This document shows positions 1 to 5,774 of a DNA stretch of 8,265 bases, piece by piece (positions within the stretch are counted from its first letter, which is position 1; the number at the start of each line of letters is the position of its first letter). Source of the DNA: Desulfobacteraceae bacterium (GTDB lineage: Bacteria; Desulfobacterota; Desulfobacteria; Desulfobacterales; Desulfatirhabdiaceae). The notes beneath the pieces were generated by a model. It worked only from the letters and a program-made list of their open reading frames with translations, had not been told where the DNA came from and searched no databases. Location: the NCBI GenBank assembly GCA_027325475.1, contig DAIEFO010000045.1, positions 2,645 to 10,909 of the forward strand. The letters are read 5' to 3'. A program made the translations under genes and the position numbers.

Positions 1-383
1 GTGGATACAGTAATCATCAGGTCACCCCGTTCGATCACCGCTGGAAGCGTAAAATCGCAAAGTTCGGGATGATCTGCAATATTGCAGAGCTTTCCCTGGC
101 GCCGGGCATCCTCGCAAACTCGCTGATTTAATTCTGCGTTCTCTGTGGCGGCAAAGATCAGAAACGCGGTGTCGATATCCGAGCTTTGATAAGGACGGCG
201 TTTGAGAACAATCCGCTTTTCTGCAGCCAGACGGGATACAGGGTTGGATACTTCCAGGCTGACAACCGTAACGTCCGCCCCGCAGGACAAAAGGACGCCG
301 GTTTTCCTGGTACCCACCGGGCCAGCGCCTACAACTAGACAGCACCTGTCCCGAATATTCAGGTTTACAGGATAATATTTCAT
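1..383 (-). CDS. Precorrin-2 dehydrogenase / siroheme synthase N-terminal domain (partial, C-terminus outside window)
   Basis: The protein should catalyse NAD-dependent oxidation of precorrin-2 to sirohydrochlorin in the cytoplasm, with possible ferrochelation to siroheme, the cofactor of sulfite and nitrite reductases. About 127 codons are visible, from ATG at 381-383 to the left edge, where the frame is still open. A Rossmann nucleotide-binding motif, VVGAGPVGTRK, lies at residues 17-27. It is followed by FAATENAELNQRV and by NIADHPELCDFTLPA then ERGDLMITVST, which is the signature order of the CysG N-terminal / Met8 / SirC family. The start overlaps the stop codon of the upstream metallo-beta-lactamase gene as ATGA, so translational coupling is likely. 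Whether a C-terminal uroporphyrinogen methyltransferase or ferrochelatase part follows cannot be seen. The family call is secure; the exact gene name is left open. Confidence 0.9.
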   Translation of the reverse strand, partial: MKYYPVNLNIRDRCCLVVGAGPVGTRKTGVLLSCGADVTVVSLEVSNPVSRLAAEKRIVLKRRPYQSSDIDTAFLIFAATENAELNQRVCEDARRQGKLCNIADHPELCDFTLPAVIERGDLMITVS

Positions 384-1159
384 AATCGCATCAGGTCTTC
401 CGCAATCACAAGTCGTCTATTATAAGTTTTTCGACATTCTTTTTCAATATCAAAGCGATCACATTCCGGATAAAAATGGGTGAGCACCAGACAGCGGACC
501 TTGGCATCCGCAGCGATCCGGCCAGCCAGGGAAGGGCATAAATGCCCCTTGACCTTCAAGCTGTCGGGATGTGAACAATCGCAGATCAGAATGTCCGCAG
601 ATGCCGCAAGCGCCTTGAGCTTTTTGGAATAATCAGTATCTCCGGAATACACCACAGAATAACCGGATGGGGCGTTGATGCGATAGGATATGCTTTCAGG
701 ATTATGAGCTGCGGGTCGGGTATCCACCGTAAAAAAACCACAATCAAGGTAATCCGGCTTCAAGATATCCATTTCAACGATGGATAAAAGTCCTGGATTC
801 AGTTTTATCCAGGATCCGTATGCTTTGTGCAGGCCCTTTAAAAAAGAGGTAAACCCCTTTCCCGCCACCAGAGTCAGCGGATTTTTTCGAAGCTGACGGT
901 CCGGATATTTGGTGGCAAAGAGAAAGGGCACCAGTTCCGATGTGTGATCCGGGTGAAAATGACTGAAGAAAATGTATGAAATATCGAAAATAGAAATTCC
1001 GGCTTCCAGAAGTCTGTGAATGGTTCCGGCGCCGGCATCCACAAGGAGTTTTTGTCCTGCTGTTTCGATAAGTACAGCGCATGAACTGCGCCGCAGCGAT
1101 GGAACGCAGGTGCCCGATCCCAGAATGGTTACCTGAATAGTCTTTTCTGTGTCCGTCAT
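380..1159 (-). CDS. RNase Z-like metallo-beta-lactamase fold hydrolase
   Basis: This is a complete cytosolic metallo-hydrolase of 259 residues in the RNase Z / ElaC-like branch. It opens with ILGSGTCVPS (12-21) and VDAGAGT (40-46). The metal-binding motif HFHPDH gives H67, H69, D71 and H72. Further ligand candidates are H152 (PAAHNPES), D174 (SGDTDYS) and H228 (LTHFYP); CDCSHPD sits at 193-199. The length is short of typical tRNase Z (about 300), and I see no flexible tRNA-binding arm, so tRNA 3' processing is unproven and the substrate is unknown. ATG at 1159 is preferred over a TTG two codons upstream. The gap to the upstream DHH gene is 16 bp and holds a perfect 14-bp palindrome, AAGAAAGCTTTCTT (1164-1177), which includes the purine-rich stretch that may act as the ribosome site. 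The 3' end overlaps the precorrin-2 dehydrogenase start. Confidence 0.88.
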   Translation of the reverse strand: MTDTEKTIQVTILGSGTCVPSLRRSSCAVLIETAGQKLLVDAGAGTIHRLLEAGISIFDISYIFFSHFHPDHTSELVPFLFATKYPDRQLRKNPLTLVAGKGFTSFLKGLHKAYGSWIKLNPGLLSIVEMDILKPDYLDCGFFTVDTRPAAHNPESISYRINAPSGYSVVYSGDTDYSKKLKALAASADILICDCSHPDSLKVKGHLCPSLAGRIAADAKVRCLVLTHFYPECDRFDIEKECRKTYNRRLVIAEDLMRL

Positions 1160-1175
1160 ATGCAAGAAAGCTTTC

Positions 1176-2159
1176 TTAATTTTTTCGTTCTACCTGATTG
1201 ATAATCCAGAGGAGCAGATGATGGTCCGATTTGAGGTCGCTCATGCCTTCAAGACGGGAAAGGGGAATTTCCGCCCGTGCCATGGTTTTATGTCCGCCGG
1301 CAGAGCCATATGCGCCAAAGATTTTCTGTGCCATTTTGCCGGCGTCTTTACGAATGCCATCGTTACGGAAAATAATGACCAGATGTTCGGAACATATTCC
1401 GGAGACAATACTCCAAGTGACCGATTGAACCCTCATGAAAAAATCAGCCACCAGCACACATACGTCCGGGTTTTTAACCAGGCCGAGATGCGTGTACATC
1501 CGGTTCCCGTGATTTTTTCTGTTTTGGAGCGCTATCGTGAAATATTTCAGGAAATCGGGAAGAAGTTCAGAGCGTTCGATCTTTCTGGCAAGAGGAATAT
1601 TGGCGTGCCGATGAAGGAACTGAAACGCGCGGATGTCTTCGGCAAGGGAAGGACGATCGAAGTTTGCGGTGTCGTTTTTAATGGCGTGGTACAATCCTGT
1701 TGCCAGTTTGGATGAAGGTTTGATACCTGCGGCTCTCAGATATTCCGTTAAAATGCTGGCAGTGGCGCCGTAATTGGGCCGGATATCCATAAATCCCGCA
1801 TTGGCGCCAGTGTCCGGGTGGTGGTCAATGATCACATGGGCAGGGGTGAATCTGGAGAAAGACGGATGATGGGAAAGCTGTGAATCCACGATCACATACC
1901 GGTTGAACTGTGTCTTCTGAATGGCGTCCACATGAACCATGACAACGCCTAGGAGCTTGATCATGGCAATGTTGTCCGGGCGTTGAATGATATTGACATT
2001 GGATATGGCAACGCCTGCGGTTTTTCGCCAAAGCAGGCGTTTGACGGCCATGGCGCTGGCAATGGCGTCTGGATCAGCGTTGATGATAATCAGCACATGA
2101 TCGTCATTTGAAAACTGATCATAAAACCGGCGCAGTTTCTCGGAAGCGGACTGTTTCAT
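1176..2159 (-). CDS. DHH-family phosphoesterase (DHH-DHHA1, NrnA-like)
   Basis: This 327-residue protein has the two-domain layout of DHH-DHHA1 phosphoesterases, which degrade very short RNAs, pAp or cyclic-dinucleotide products with Mn2+. Motifs in order are INADPDAIASA (26-36), VDSQ (91-94, D92), IDHHP (111-115), GATAS (131-135), AIKNDTANF (159-167, D163) and the DHHA1 substrate loop GSAGGHKTMARAEIP (285-299, H290). The His that normally opens motif I (HxxPDxDA) appears to be Ile25 here, so metal binding may differ from NrnA. ATG at 2159 overlaps the mvhD stop as ATGA. The position between an Fe-S protein gene and an RNase Z-like gene gives no specific substrate clue. The family call is firm; the activity (nano-RNase, pAp phosphatase or other) is open. 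Confidence 0.88.
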   Translation of the reverse strand: MKQSASEKLRRFYDQFSNDDHVLIIINADPDAIASAMAVKRLLWRKTAGVAISNVNIIQRPDNIAMIKLLGVVMVHVDAIQKTQFNRYVIVDSQLSHHPSFSRFTPAHVIIDHHPDTGANAGFMDIRPNYGATASILTEYLRAAGIKPSSKLATGLYHAIKNDTANFDRPSLAEDIRAFQFLHRHANIPLARKIERSELLPDFLKYFTIALQNRKNHGNRMYTHLGLVKNPDVCVLVADFFMRVQSVTWSIVSGICSEHLVIIFRNDGIRKDAGKMAQKIFGAYGSAGGHKTMARAEIPLSRLEGMSDLKSDHHLLLWIINQVERKN

Positions 2160-2563
2160 GGACGTTTCAGCGGTCCTGTTCGGCGCAGGGTTTCCGTCAT
2201 GTCTTCAAGAATCTGGATAAATTTTTCCGATTCTCCAGCAGCAATCCACGCCAGTCTCAGCCGGTTCTTATCGACGCCGAAAGCTTTCATCGTGGGGGTA
2301 AGCAGCGCATATCGTTTTAACACCTGAATGTTTCCTGTTTTATAGTGACACTCTCCTGGGCGACATCCCATGATGATGACCCCGTCCGCGCCTTTCTGAA
2401 AGGCGTGCAGCACATGGCAGGGATCTACTCTGCCGGAGCACATCACCCGAATGATTTTTACACCGGCAGGGCATGATTTTTGCGATCTTCCGGCTGCGTC
2501 TGCCGCTTCGTATGAACACCAGTTGCACAGAAAGGCGATGATGTCAGGCTGAAAAACGGACAT
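2156..2563 (-). CDS. mvhD: MvhD-like hydrogenase / heterodisulfide-reductase iron-sulfur subunit
   Basis: The predicted protein of 135 residues belongs to the MvhD/FlpD family, small [2Fe-2S] proteins that pass electrons between a hydrogenase or dehydrogenase and HdrA-type flavoproteins. The hallmarks are IAFLCNWCSYEAAD (9-22; C13, C16), RVMCSGRVDP (39-48; C42), GADGVIIMGCRPGECHY (58-74; C67, C72) and RLRLAWIAAGESEKF near the C-terminus. Arg68 sits where I would expect a His (GCHxGxCHY). ATG at 2563 is chosen because AGGAGA lies about 8 nt upstream; a TTG at 2584 has no such site. No hdr, mvhA/G or other redox partner lies in the window, so this is an orphan copy co-transcribed with unrelated-looking genes. 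The stop overlaps the DHH gene start by 4 bp. The partner must be encoded elsewhere. Confidence 0.9.
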   Translation of the reverse strand: MSVFQPDIIAFLCNWCSYEAADAAGRSQKSCPAGVKIIRVMCSGRVDPCHVLHAFQKGADGVIIMGCRPGECHYKTGNIQVLKRYALLTPTMKAFGVDKNRLRLAWIAAGESEKFIQILEDMTETLRRTGPLKRP

Positions 2564-2596
2564 TCGTTGTTCTCCTGGCGACAAACCGGCGGCAAG

Positions 2597-2926
2597 TCAA
2601 TTTGGAACACAGCGGTTCCACCGCGGGCTCCAGTGAGCTCCCGGAGGGCAGGGCGGCGGGCCATTGGGAACGCACCTGCCGACGCGGGCGTTCCAGTGTT
2701 CTCCAGGAGGACAGGGCGGCGGCCCGTTGGGAACGCACCTGTTGAAGCGGGCGCTCCAGTGTTCTCCCGGCGGGCAGACCGGCGGTCCGTTGGGAACACA
2801 GCCCGCAATATATGGGTCCCAGTGGCTTCCAGGAGGGCAGGGCGGCCTGGCTGAAGCCGTATGCTGCACTGGAGCTGTGAGAAGCAAAAGCACTGCAATA
2901 AGGATTGTCCAGATATACTTTTTCAT
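2597..2926 (-). CDS. Small secreted Cys/Trp/Pro repeat protein, function unknown
   Basis: A 109-residue protein with a signal peptide (MKK start, hydrophobic core about 6-18, cleavage likely after TASA at 26), so it is exported to the periplasm or beyond. The mature part is almost entirely four tandem 21-residue units with consensus PPxCPPGxHWxxxxxRCVPNG: two Cys 12 residues apart and one invariant His-Trp per unit, eight Cys in all. Disulfide-bonded mini-domains are a reasonable inference. The Cys spacing loosely recalls bacterial CPPG-rich and chitin-binding-type repeats, but I cannot assign a family. ATG at 2926 is supported by GAGGTG 7 nt upstream; an in-frame GTG at 2941 is less likely. 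A strong promoter precedes it and mvhD starts 33 bp after its stop with no terminator between, so it probably heads the operon. Confidence 0.8.
   Translation of the reverse strand: MKKYIWTILIAVLLLLTAPVQHTASARPPCPPGSHWDPYIAGCVPNGPPVCPPGEHWSARFNRCVPNGPPPCPPGEHWNARVGRCVPNGPPPCPPGAHWSPRWNRCVPN
2600..2848 (-). repeat. In-frame tandem repeat, 4 units of 63 bp
   Basis: Units lie at 2786-2848, 2723-2785, 2660-2722 and 2600-2659 (last unit lacks one codon) in reading order. The two middle units match at roughly four bases in five by eye. Each encodes one 21-residue Cys/Trp unit of the secreted protein. The GC-rich composition keeps several other frames open through this stretch on both strands. Confidence 0.9.
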
Positions 2927-2951
2927 AAATTGGCACCTCACCAGACAGAAG

Positions 2952-2981
2952 ATTATAACTGATTATGCTATGCTTTGTGAA
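2952..2981 (-). promoter_or_regulatory. Sigma70-type promoter of the secreted-protein/mvhD operon
   Basis: On the minus strand, -35 TTCACA (2981-2976, 5 of 6 to consensus) and a perfect -10 TATAAT (2957-2952) are separated by 18 bp. Transcription would start about 20 bp before the ATG at 2926, in the gap after tpx, and serve the whole downstream minus-strand gene run. Confidence 0.7.
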
Positions 2982-2990
2982 TAGCAAATA

Positions 2991-3509
2991 TCACGAAGCT
3001 GTCAAGGATTTTACTATCGCCAGCGCCGCGCCGTAATTCGGTTCTTCTGTTATTTCCTTGACCAGTTCCACATACCGGACAATTCCGTTTCGATCAATGA
3101 CCACGACAGACCTGGCCAGAAGCCGTAGTTCCTGAATCAGCGTTCCATATGCCTTCCCGAATTCAGCGGCGCGGTGATCAGAAAGCGTAATCACGTTATG
3201 AATGCCGGCAGCACCACACCAGCGTTTCTGTGCGAACGGCAAGTCCATGCTGATGGTCAAAATCACCACATCGGAGCCCAGTCCCGCGGCTTCGGTGTTG
3301 AATCTCCGGGTTTCGATGTCGCACACCGGCGTATCTAAAGACGGCACCGATGCCAGAATACAGATTTTGCCCCTGAAAGACGACAGTTTCACAGGCGTCA
3401 GATCGTTGTTCAGCATCTCGGCGTCCGGAGCGGCGTCTCCGGTTTTAGGCATATGGCCGATCAGTGTCAGAGGACTGCCTTTCATGGTAACAACTCCAGG
3501 ATTCGTCAT
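2991..3509 (-). CDS. tpx: Thiol peroxidase (Tpx-type 2-Cys peroxiredoxin)
   Basis: A 172-residue thioredoxin-dependent peroxidase that reduces H2O2 and alkyl hydroperoxides. The peroxidatic site is SVPSLDTPVCDIETRRFN (54-71; T60, C63) and the resolving cysteine is C98 in PFAQKRWCGAAG, the spacing of the E. coli Tpx C60/C94 pair. Downstream motifs NVITLSDHR, AEFGKAYG, ARSVVVIDRNG and EPNYGAAL match the family to the end, so the gene is intact. The N-terminal KGSPLTLIG corresponds to the usual Tpx beginning. ATG at 3509 has AAGGAGA about 6 nt upstream. It lies 55 bp after kup on the same strand and could be read through from kup or from a weak local promoter. The last codons (TTG ACA GCT TCG then TGA) carry a copy of a stop-codon motif also seen at two other genes. 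Confidence 0.95.
   Translation of the reverse strand: MTNPGVVTMKGSPLTLIGHMPKTGDAAPDAEMLNNDLTPVKLSSFRGKICILASVPSLDTPVCDIETRRFNTEAAGLGSDVVILTISMDLPFAQKRWCGAAGIHNVITLSDHRAAEFGKAYGTLIQELRLLARSVVVIDRNGIVRYVELVKEITEEPNYGAALAIVKSLTAS
2993..3005 (-). repeat. Short stop-codon motif copy at the tpx 3' end
   Basis: TTGACAGCTTCGT on the minus strand spans the last four codons of tpx and enters its stop. It matches the first 13 bases of the kup-end and hydrolase-end copies with one and two differences; similarity ends after this core. Confidence 0.5.
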
Positions 3510-3538
3510 GATTTTTCTCCTTTAAAGTGTTTGTTGAT

Positions 3539-3568
3539 GTTAAAGCGGACTTTTTACGAAGCCGTCAA
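3539..3568 (-). promoter_or_regulatory. tpx: Weak candidate tpx promoter inside the kup-end repeat
   Basis: The repeat's first bases TTGACG (3568-3563) form a good -35, followed after 18 bp by TTTAAC (3544-3539, 4 of 6 to the -10 consensus). It would start transcription about 25 bp upstream of the tpx ATG. The -10 is poor and tpx may simply be read from kup. Confidence 0.25.
3545..3568 (-). repeat. 24-bp repeat copy overlapping the kup stop codon
   Basis: TTGACGGCTTCGTAAAAAGTCCGC when read in two parts on the minus strand (TTGACGGCTTCGT, then AAAAAGTCCGC); the kup TGA lies within its first bases. It differs at one base from 8189-8212. The RNA can fold as CGGCTT/AAGTCCG with a single bulged U; the one substitution between copies keeps the same number of pairs. 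Confidence 0.7.
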
Positions 3569-5448
3569 AGTTCGATCTGGCCGCCCAGCTCGACGACCCG
3601 CCCAGGCGGTATTCCGAAATAACTTACCGCGCTCTGCGAATTCCGCGATAAAAATGCAAAAATATGCAGCCGCCACCGGCTCATTTTCGAATTTCCGGTC
3701 AACAGCAGCGTTTCCCTGCCCAGATAATAGCTGATGGGCGGAACGTGAGGAATCATTTTCGCGCGAAACGCTCTATCCACAATTTTGGGAACGTTGGGGG
3801 TTTCCATGAATCCATAACGGGCGATGATTCTGTAGAAGCCCTGTCCCATAGATTCAAAAGCCAGCCGGTCGGTTTCGGGAAACACAGGGATATCCTCAGG
3901 CTGGATGGTCAGAAAAATCACCTCTTCATGCAGCACCTTGTTATGTTTGTAGTGATGCAGGAGAGACGGCGGGGTGAAGTTGGAAGATGACGCCATGAAA
4001 ACAGCGGTTCCCTTCACGCGATGCACCCCACGCCGGGCCACATCGGCAATGAAAGTATCCATGGACAGCATGGTGCTTCGCACCTTCTGATAGAGGGCGG
4101 CCCGGCCATCTTTCCAGGCTGTCATCAGAATGACGATAATGGCGGCTACCATGACGGGAAACCACCCGCCATCCAGTATTTTGAGAAGATTAGAACCAAA
4201 ATAGGTCACATCGAATATTAGAAATAAAACCACCAAAGGGGCTGCTTTATAAACCGGCCAGTGCCAGGTAAGCGTGGCCACACAGTAATAGAGCAGGGAA
4301 GTAATGGCCATGTTGGCAGTAACGGCGATGCCATAGGCCGAAGCCAGATTGCTGGACGCCCTGAAAATCAGTACCAGTCCGATACAGACCACCATCATAA
4401 GCCAGTTGATCTCAGGAATGTATATCTGGCCTTCGGTGTCTGCGGATGTATGAACGATGGTGACTCGCGGACAGTATCCCAGTTGAAGCGCCTGGCGCGT
4501 CAGAGAGAATGCTCCTGAAATCATGGCCTGGGAAGCAATAATAGTGGCAAGGGTTGACAGAATCACCATGGGAAAGAGAACAATGCGCGGGGACAAGCCG
4601 TAAAAAGGATGGGTCAGCTCTGGATGGTCCAGCAGCAGAGCACCCTGGCCCATATAATTCAGCAGGAGGGCTGGAAATACCAGGAAAAACCATGAAAAGC
4701 GAATGGGCGATTTGCCAAAATGCCCCATGTCTGCGTACAGGGCTTCGCCGCCGGTGATGCACAATACCACCGCCCCCAGCACGATCAGCCCGTGAAAGTG
4801 ATTCTCGGCAAAAAAACGCCACGCATATACCGGATTGACAGCCATCAGCACATGGGGGTTTTGCAGAATGGCGCGTCCACCCAGAATCGCCAGCGTCAGA
4901 AACCAGATCATCATAATGGGGCCAAAAATCTTTCCGATGCCTTCAGTGCCATGATGCTGCAATATAAACAGCACCAGAAGCACGATACATGTCAAAGGCA
5001 ATATCAGCGAGTCCGCCGCATGAGTCGCCATTTCAAGCCCCTCGATTGCGGACAGAACGGAGATGGATGGCGTGATGAATCCATCTCCATACAACAGGGA
5101 TGCCCCCAGGAGGGCGGCAAACACCACAACCGGCCGCATTCTTCCGGAAAGGCGTGGATCCGACAAGGGGATCAGCGCCAGAAGTGCGAAGATGCCGCCT
5201 TCACCGCGGTTATCCGCCCGCATAATGAACATCAGATACTTGAGCGTTACCACGATGGTCAGAGACCATGCAATTAATGACAATACGCCCAGAACATTGG
5301 CCGGTGACGGCGTAATGGCGTGTGTCCCGTGAAAACATTCCCTGATGGTGTAAAGCGGGCTGGTGCCGATATCACCATACACGACCCCCAAAGCGCCTAT
5401 CGTCAGTTTGATGGTGTCTGTGGACGCCGGTTTTACCGCTTCCGTCAT
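3565..5448 (-). CDS. kup: Kup-family low-affinity K+ uptake transporter
   Basis: A 627-residue inner-membrane protein of normal Kup/TrkD length with about 12 membrane segments in the first 430 residues and a cytosolic C-terminal domain. It imports K+, probably by H+ symport. Family signatures are GDIGTSPLYT (25-34), DNRGEGGIFALLALIP (79-94), LYGDGFITPSISVLSAIEG (119-137) and GGEALYADMGHFG (233-245). The C-terminal part holds KGTAVFMASS, HNKVLHEEVIFLTI and the terminal SYFGIPPGRVVELGGQ, so the gene is complete. ATG at 5448 begins MTEAV, the only sensible start; the ribosome site is weak (AGAG about 10 nt upstream). A 5' region of about 170 nt contains a strong promoter followed by two hairpins, the second a terminator, so expression may be attenuated. 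The stop codon falls inside a dispersed-repeat copy; tpx follows on the same strand. Confidence 0.96.
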   Translation of the reverse strand: MTEAVKPASTDTIKLTIGALGVVYGDIGTSPLYTIRECFHGTHAITPSPANVLGVLSLIAWSLTIVVTLKYLMFIMRADNRGEGGIFALLALIPLSDPRLSGRMRPVVVFAALLGASLLYGDGFITPSISVLSAIEGLEMATHAADSLILPLTCIVLLVLFILQHHGTEGIGKIFGPIMMIWFLTLAILGGRAILQNPHVLMAVNPVYAWRFFAENHFHGLIVLGAVVLCITGGEALYADMGHFGKSPIRFSWFFLVFPALLLNYMGQGALLLDHPELTHPFYGLSPRIVLFPMVILSTLATIIASQAMISGAFSLTRQALQLGYCPRVTIVHTSADTEGQIYIPEINWLMMVVCIGLVLIFRASSNLASAYGIAVTANMAITSLLYYCVATLTWHWPVYKAAPLVVLFLIFDVTYFGSNLLKILDGGWFPVMVAAIIVILMTAWKDGRAALYQKVRSTMLSMDTFIADVARRGVHRVKGTAVFMASSSNFTPPSLLHHYKHNKVLHEEVIFLTIQPEDIPVFPETDRLAFESMGQGFYRIIARYGFMETPNVPKIVDRAFRAKMIPHVPPISYYLGRETLLLTGNSKMSRWRLHIFAFLSRNSQSAVSYFGIPPGRVVELGGQIEL

Positions 5449-5527
5449 CTGTCGATATCTCTGCTGTATGAAGTCATGAGTGTTTTCCGAAAGGTTTTTA
5501 GCGTTCGTGCGTGCTGAACCATTTGAT

Positions 5528-5581
5528 AAAAAAAGCCTTCACTGAACTGGAAGAAGCCCTGTTAGGGGATTCAGTGAAGGC
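5528..5581 (-). terminator. Intrinsic terminator upstream of kup
   Basis: On the minus strand GCCTTCACTGAA (5581-5570) pairs perfectly with TTCAGTGAAGGC (5546-5535); the 23-nt loop holds a small inner pairing, AGGG (5567-5564) with CCCT (5560-5557) on the plus strand. Seven U residues follow (5534-5528). It ends transcription 79 bp before the kup start codon, so it terminates a short upstream RNA rather than a gene. Confidence 0.75.
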
Positions 5582-5622
5582 CACGGGCAGGAAAAACCGG
5601 ATCGCGGCACTTCCTGAACCCC
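5528..5622 (-). ncRNA. Candidate small RNA or attenuating leader of kup (about 95 nt)
   Basis: A strong minus-strand promoter places the transcript start near 5622, and an intrinsic terminator ends it at about 5528. The RNA begins GGGGTTCAG and forms a 5' hairpin: CAGGAAGTGCCG (5616-5605), loop CGATC, CGGTTTTTCCTG (5599-5588), with two G-U pairs and one U-U mismatch, clamped below by CGGG (5623-5620) and CCCG (5587-5584). The terminator stem follows after 2 nt. The 5' GGGGTTCAG (5622-5614) could instead pair with CTGAATCCCC (5574-5565), which would break the terminator, an antiterminator-like alternative. There is no convincing open reading frame. I do not recognise a known class: the SRP RNA core and a c-di-AMP riboswitch core are both absent. 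Confidence 0.5.
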
Positions 5623-5627
5623 GCTTA

Positions 5628-5656
5628 TCTATAACAACAATCCATACGCAGGTCAA
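5628..5656 (-). promoter_or_regulatory. Sigma70-type promoter of the kup leader / small RNA
   Basis: On the minus strand, -35 TTGACC (5656-5651) and -10 TATAGA (5633-5628) are spaced by 17 bp. The predicted start is near 5622, exactly at the run GGGG that opens the structured RNA. Confidence 0.65.
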
Positions 5657-5659
5657 CTG

Positions 5660-5688
5660 TTGACGAAATCGCCGTCTGCCTTTATGGT
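5660..5688 (+). promoter_or_regulatory. Candidate sigma70-type promoter of the beta-CASP RNase gene
   Basis: -35 TTGACG (5660-5665) and -10 TATGGT (5683-5688) are 17 bp apart on the plus strand. Its -35 lies 3 bp from the divergent -35 of the kup promoter, so two polymerases could hardly bind at once. A further TTGACA at 5701 has no good -10. Confidence 0.45.
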
Positions 5689-5739
5689 GTAAAAAGATCG
5701 TTGACAGATACCGGAGACGGCAGTGTTGTCATCATGATC

Positions 5740-5757
5740 TGAAATCCCACAATTTCA
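5740..5757 (+). repeat. Inverted repeat just before the beta-CASP RNase ribosome site
   Basis: TGAAAT (5740-5745), six bases, ATTTCA (5752-5757) end 3 bp before the Shine-Dalgarno sequence GAGGA at 5761. It may be an operator or a weak mRNA hairpin; the AT-rich 6-bp arms could also be chance. Confidence 0.25.
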
Positions 5758-5774
5758 AGCGAGGAATTCATCAT

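Noticed and set aside
1149..1715. Plus-strand open frame of 188 codons opposite the DHH gene
   Set aside because: It is antisense to a gene with all DHH motifs and shows no recognisable domain itself.
2564..2584. Upstream TTG start for the mvhD-like gene
   Set aside because: ATG at 2563 has AGGAGA at proper spacing, and the family begins close to that residue.
2600..2848. Repeats as a CRISPR array
   Set aside because: Units are contiguous 63-bp in-frame coding repeats with no unique spacers.
2458..2987. Several long open frames on both strands through the 63-bp repeat region
   Set aside because: The GC-rich repeat with a multiple-of-three period keeps other frames open. Only the frame ending at 2597 has a signal peptide, regular Cys spacing, a ribosome site and a promoter.
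4720..5277. Plus-strand open frame of 185 codons opposite kup
   Set aside because: It has low-complexity polar composition and is antisense to the conserved transporter.
5528..5622. SRP (4.5S) RNA or c-di-AMP (ydaO) riboswitch
   Set aside because: The conserved SRP core GGAAGGAAGCAG and the ydaO core sequences are both absent; only the position before kup suggested the latter.
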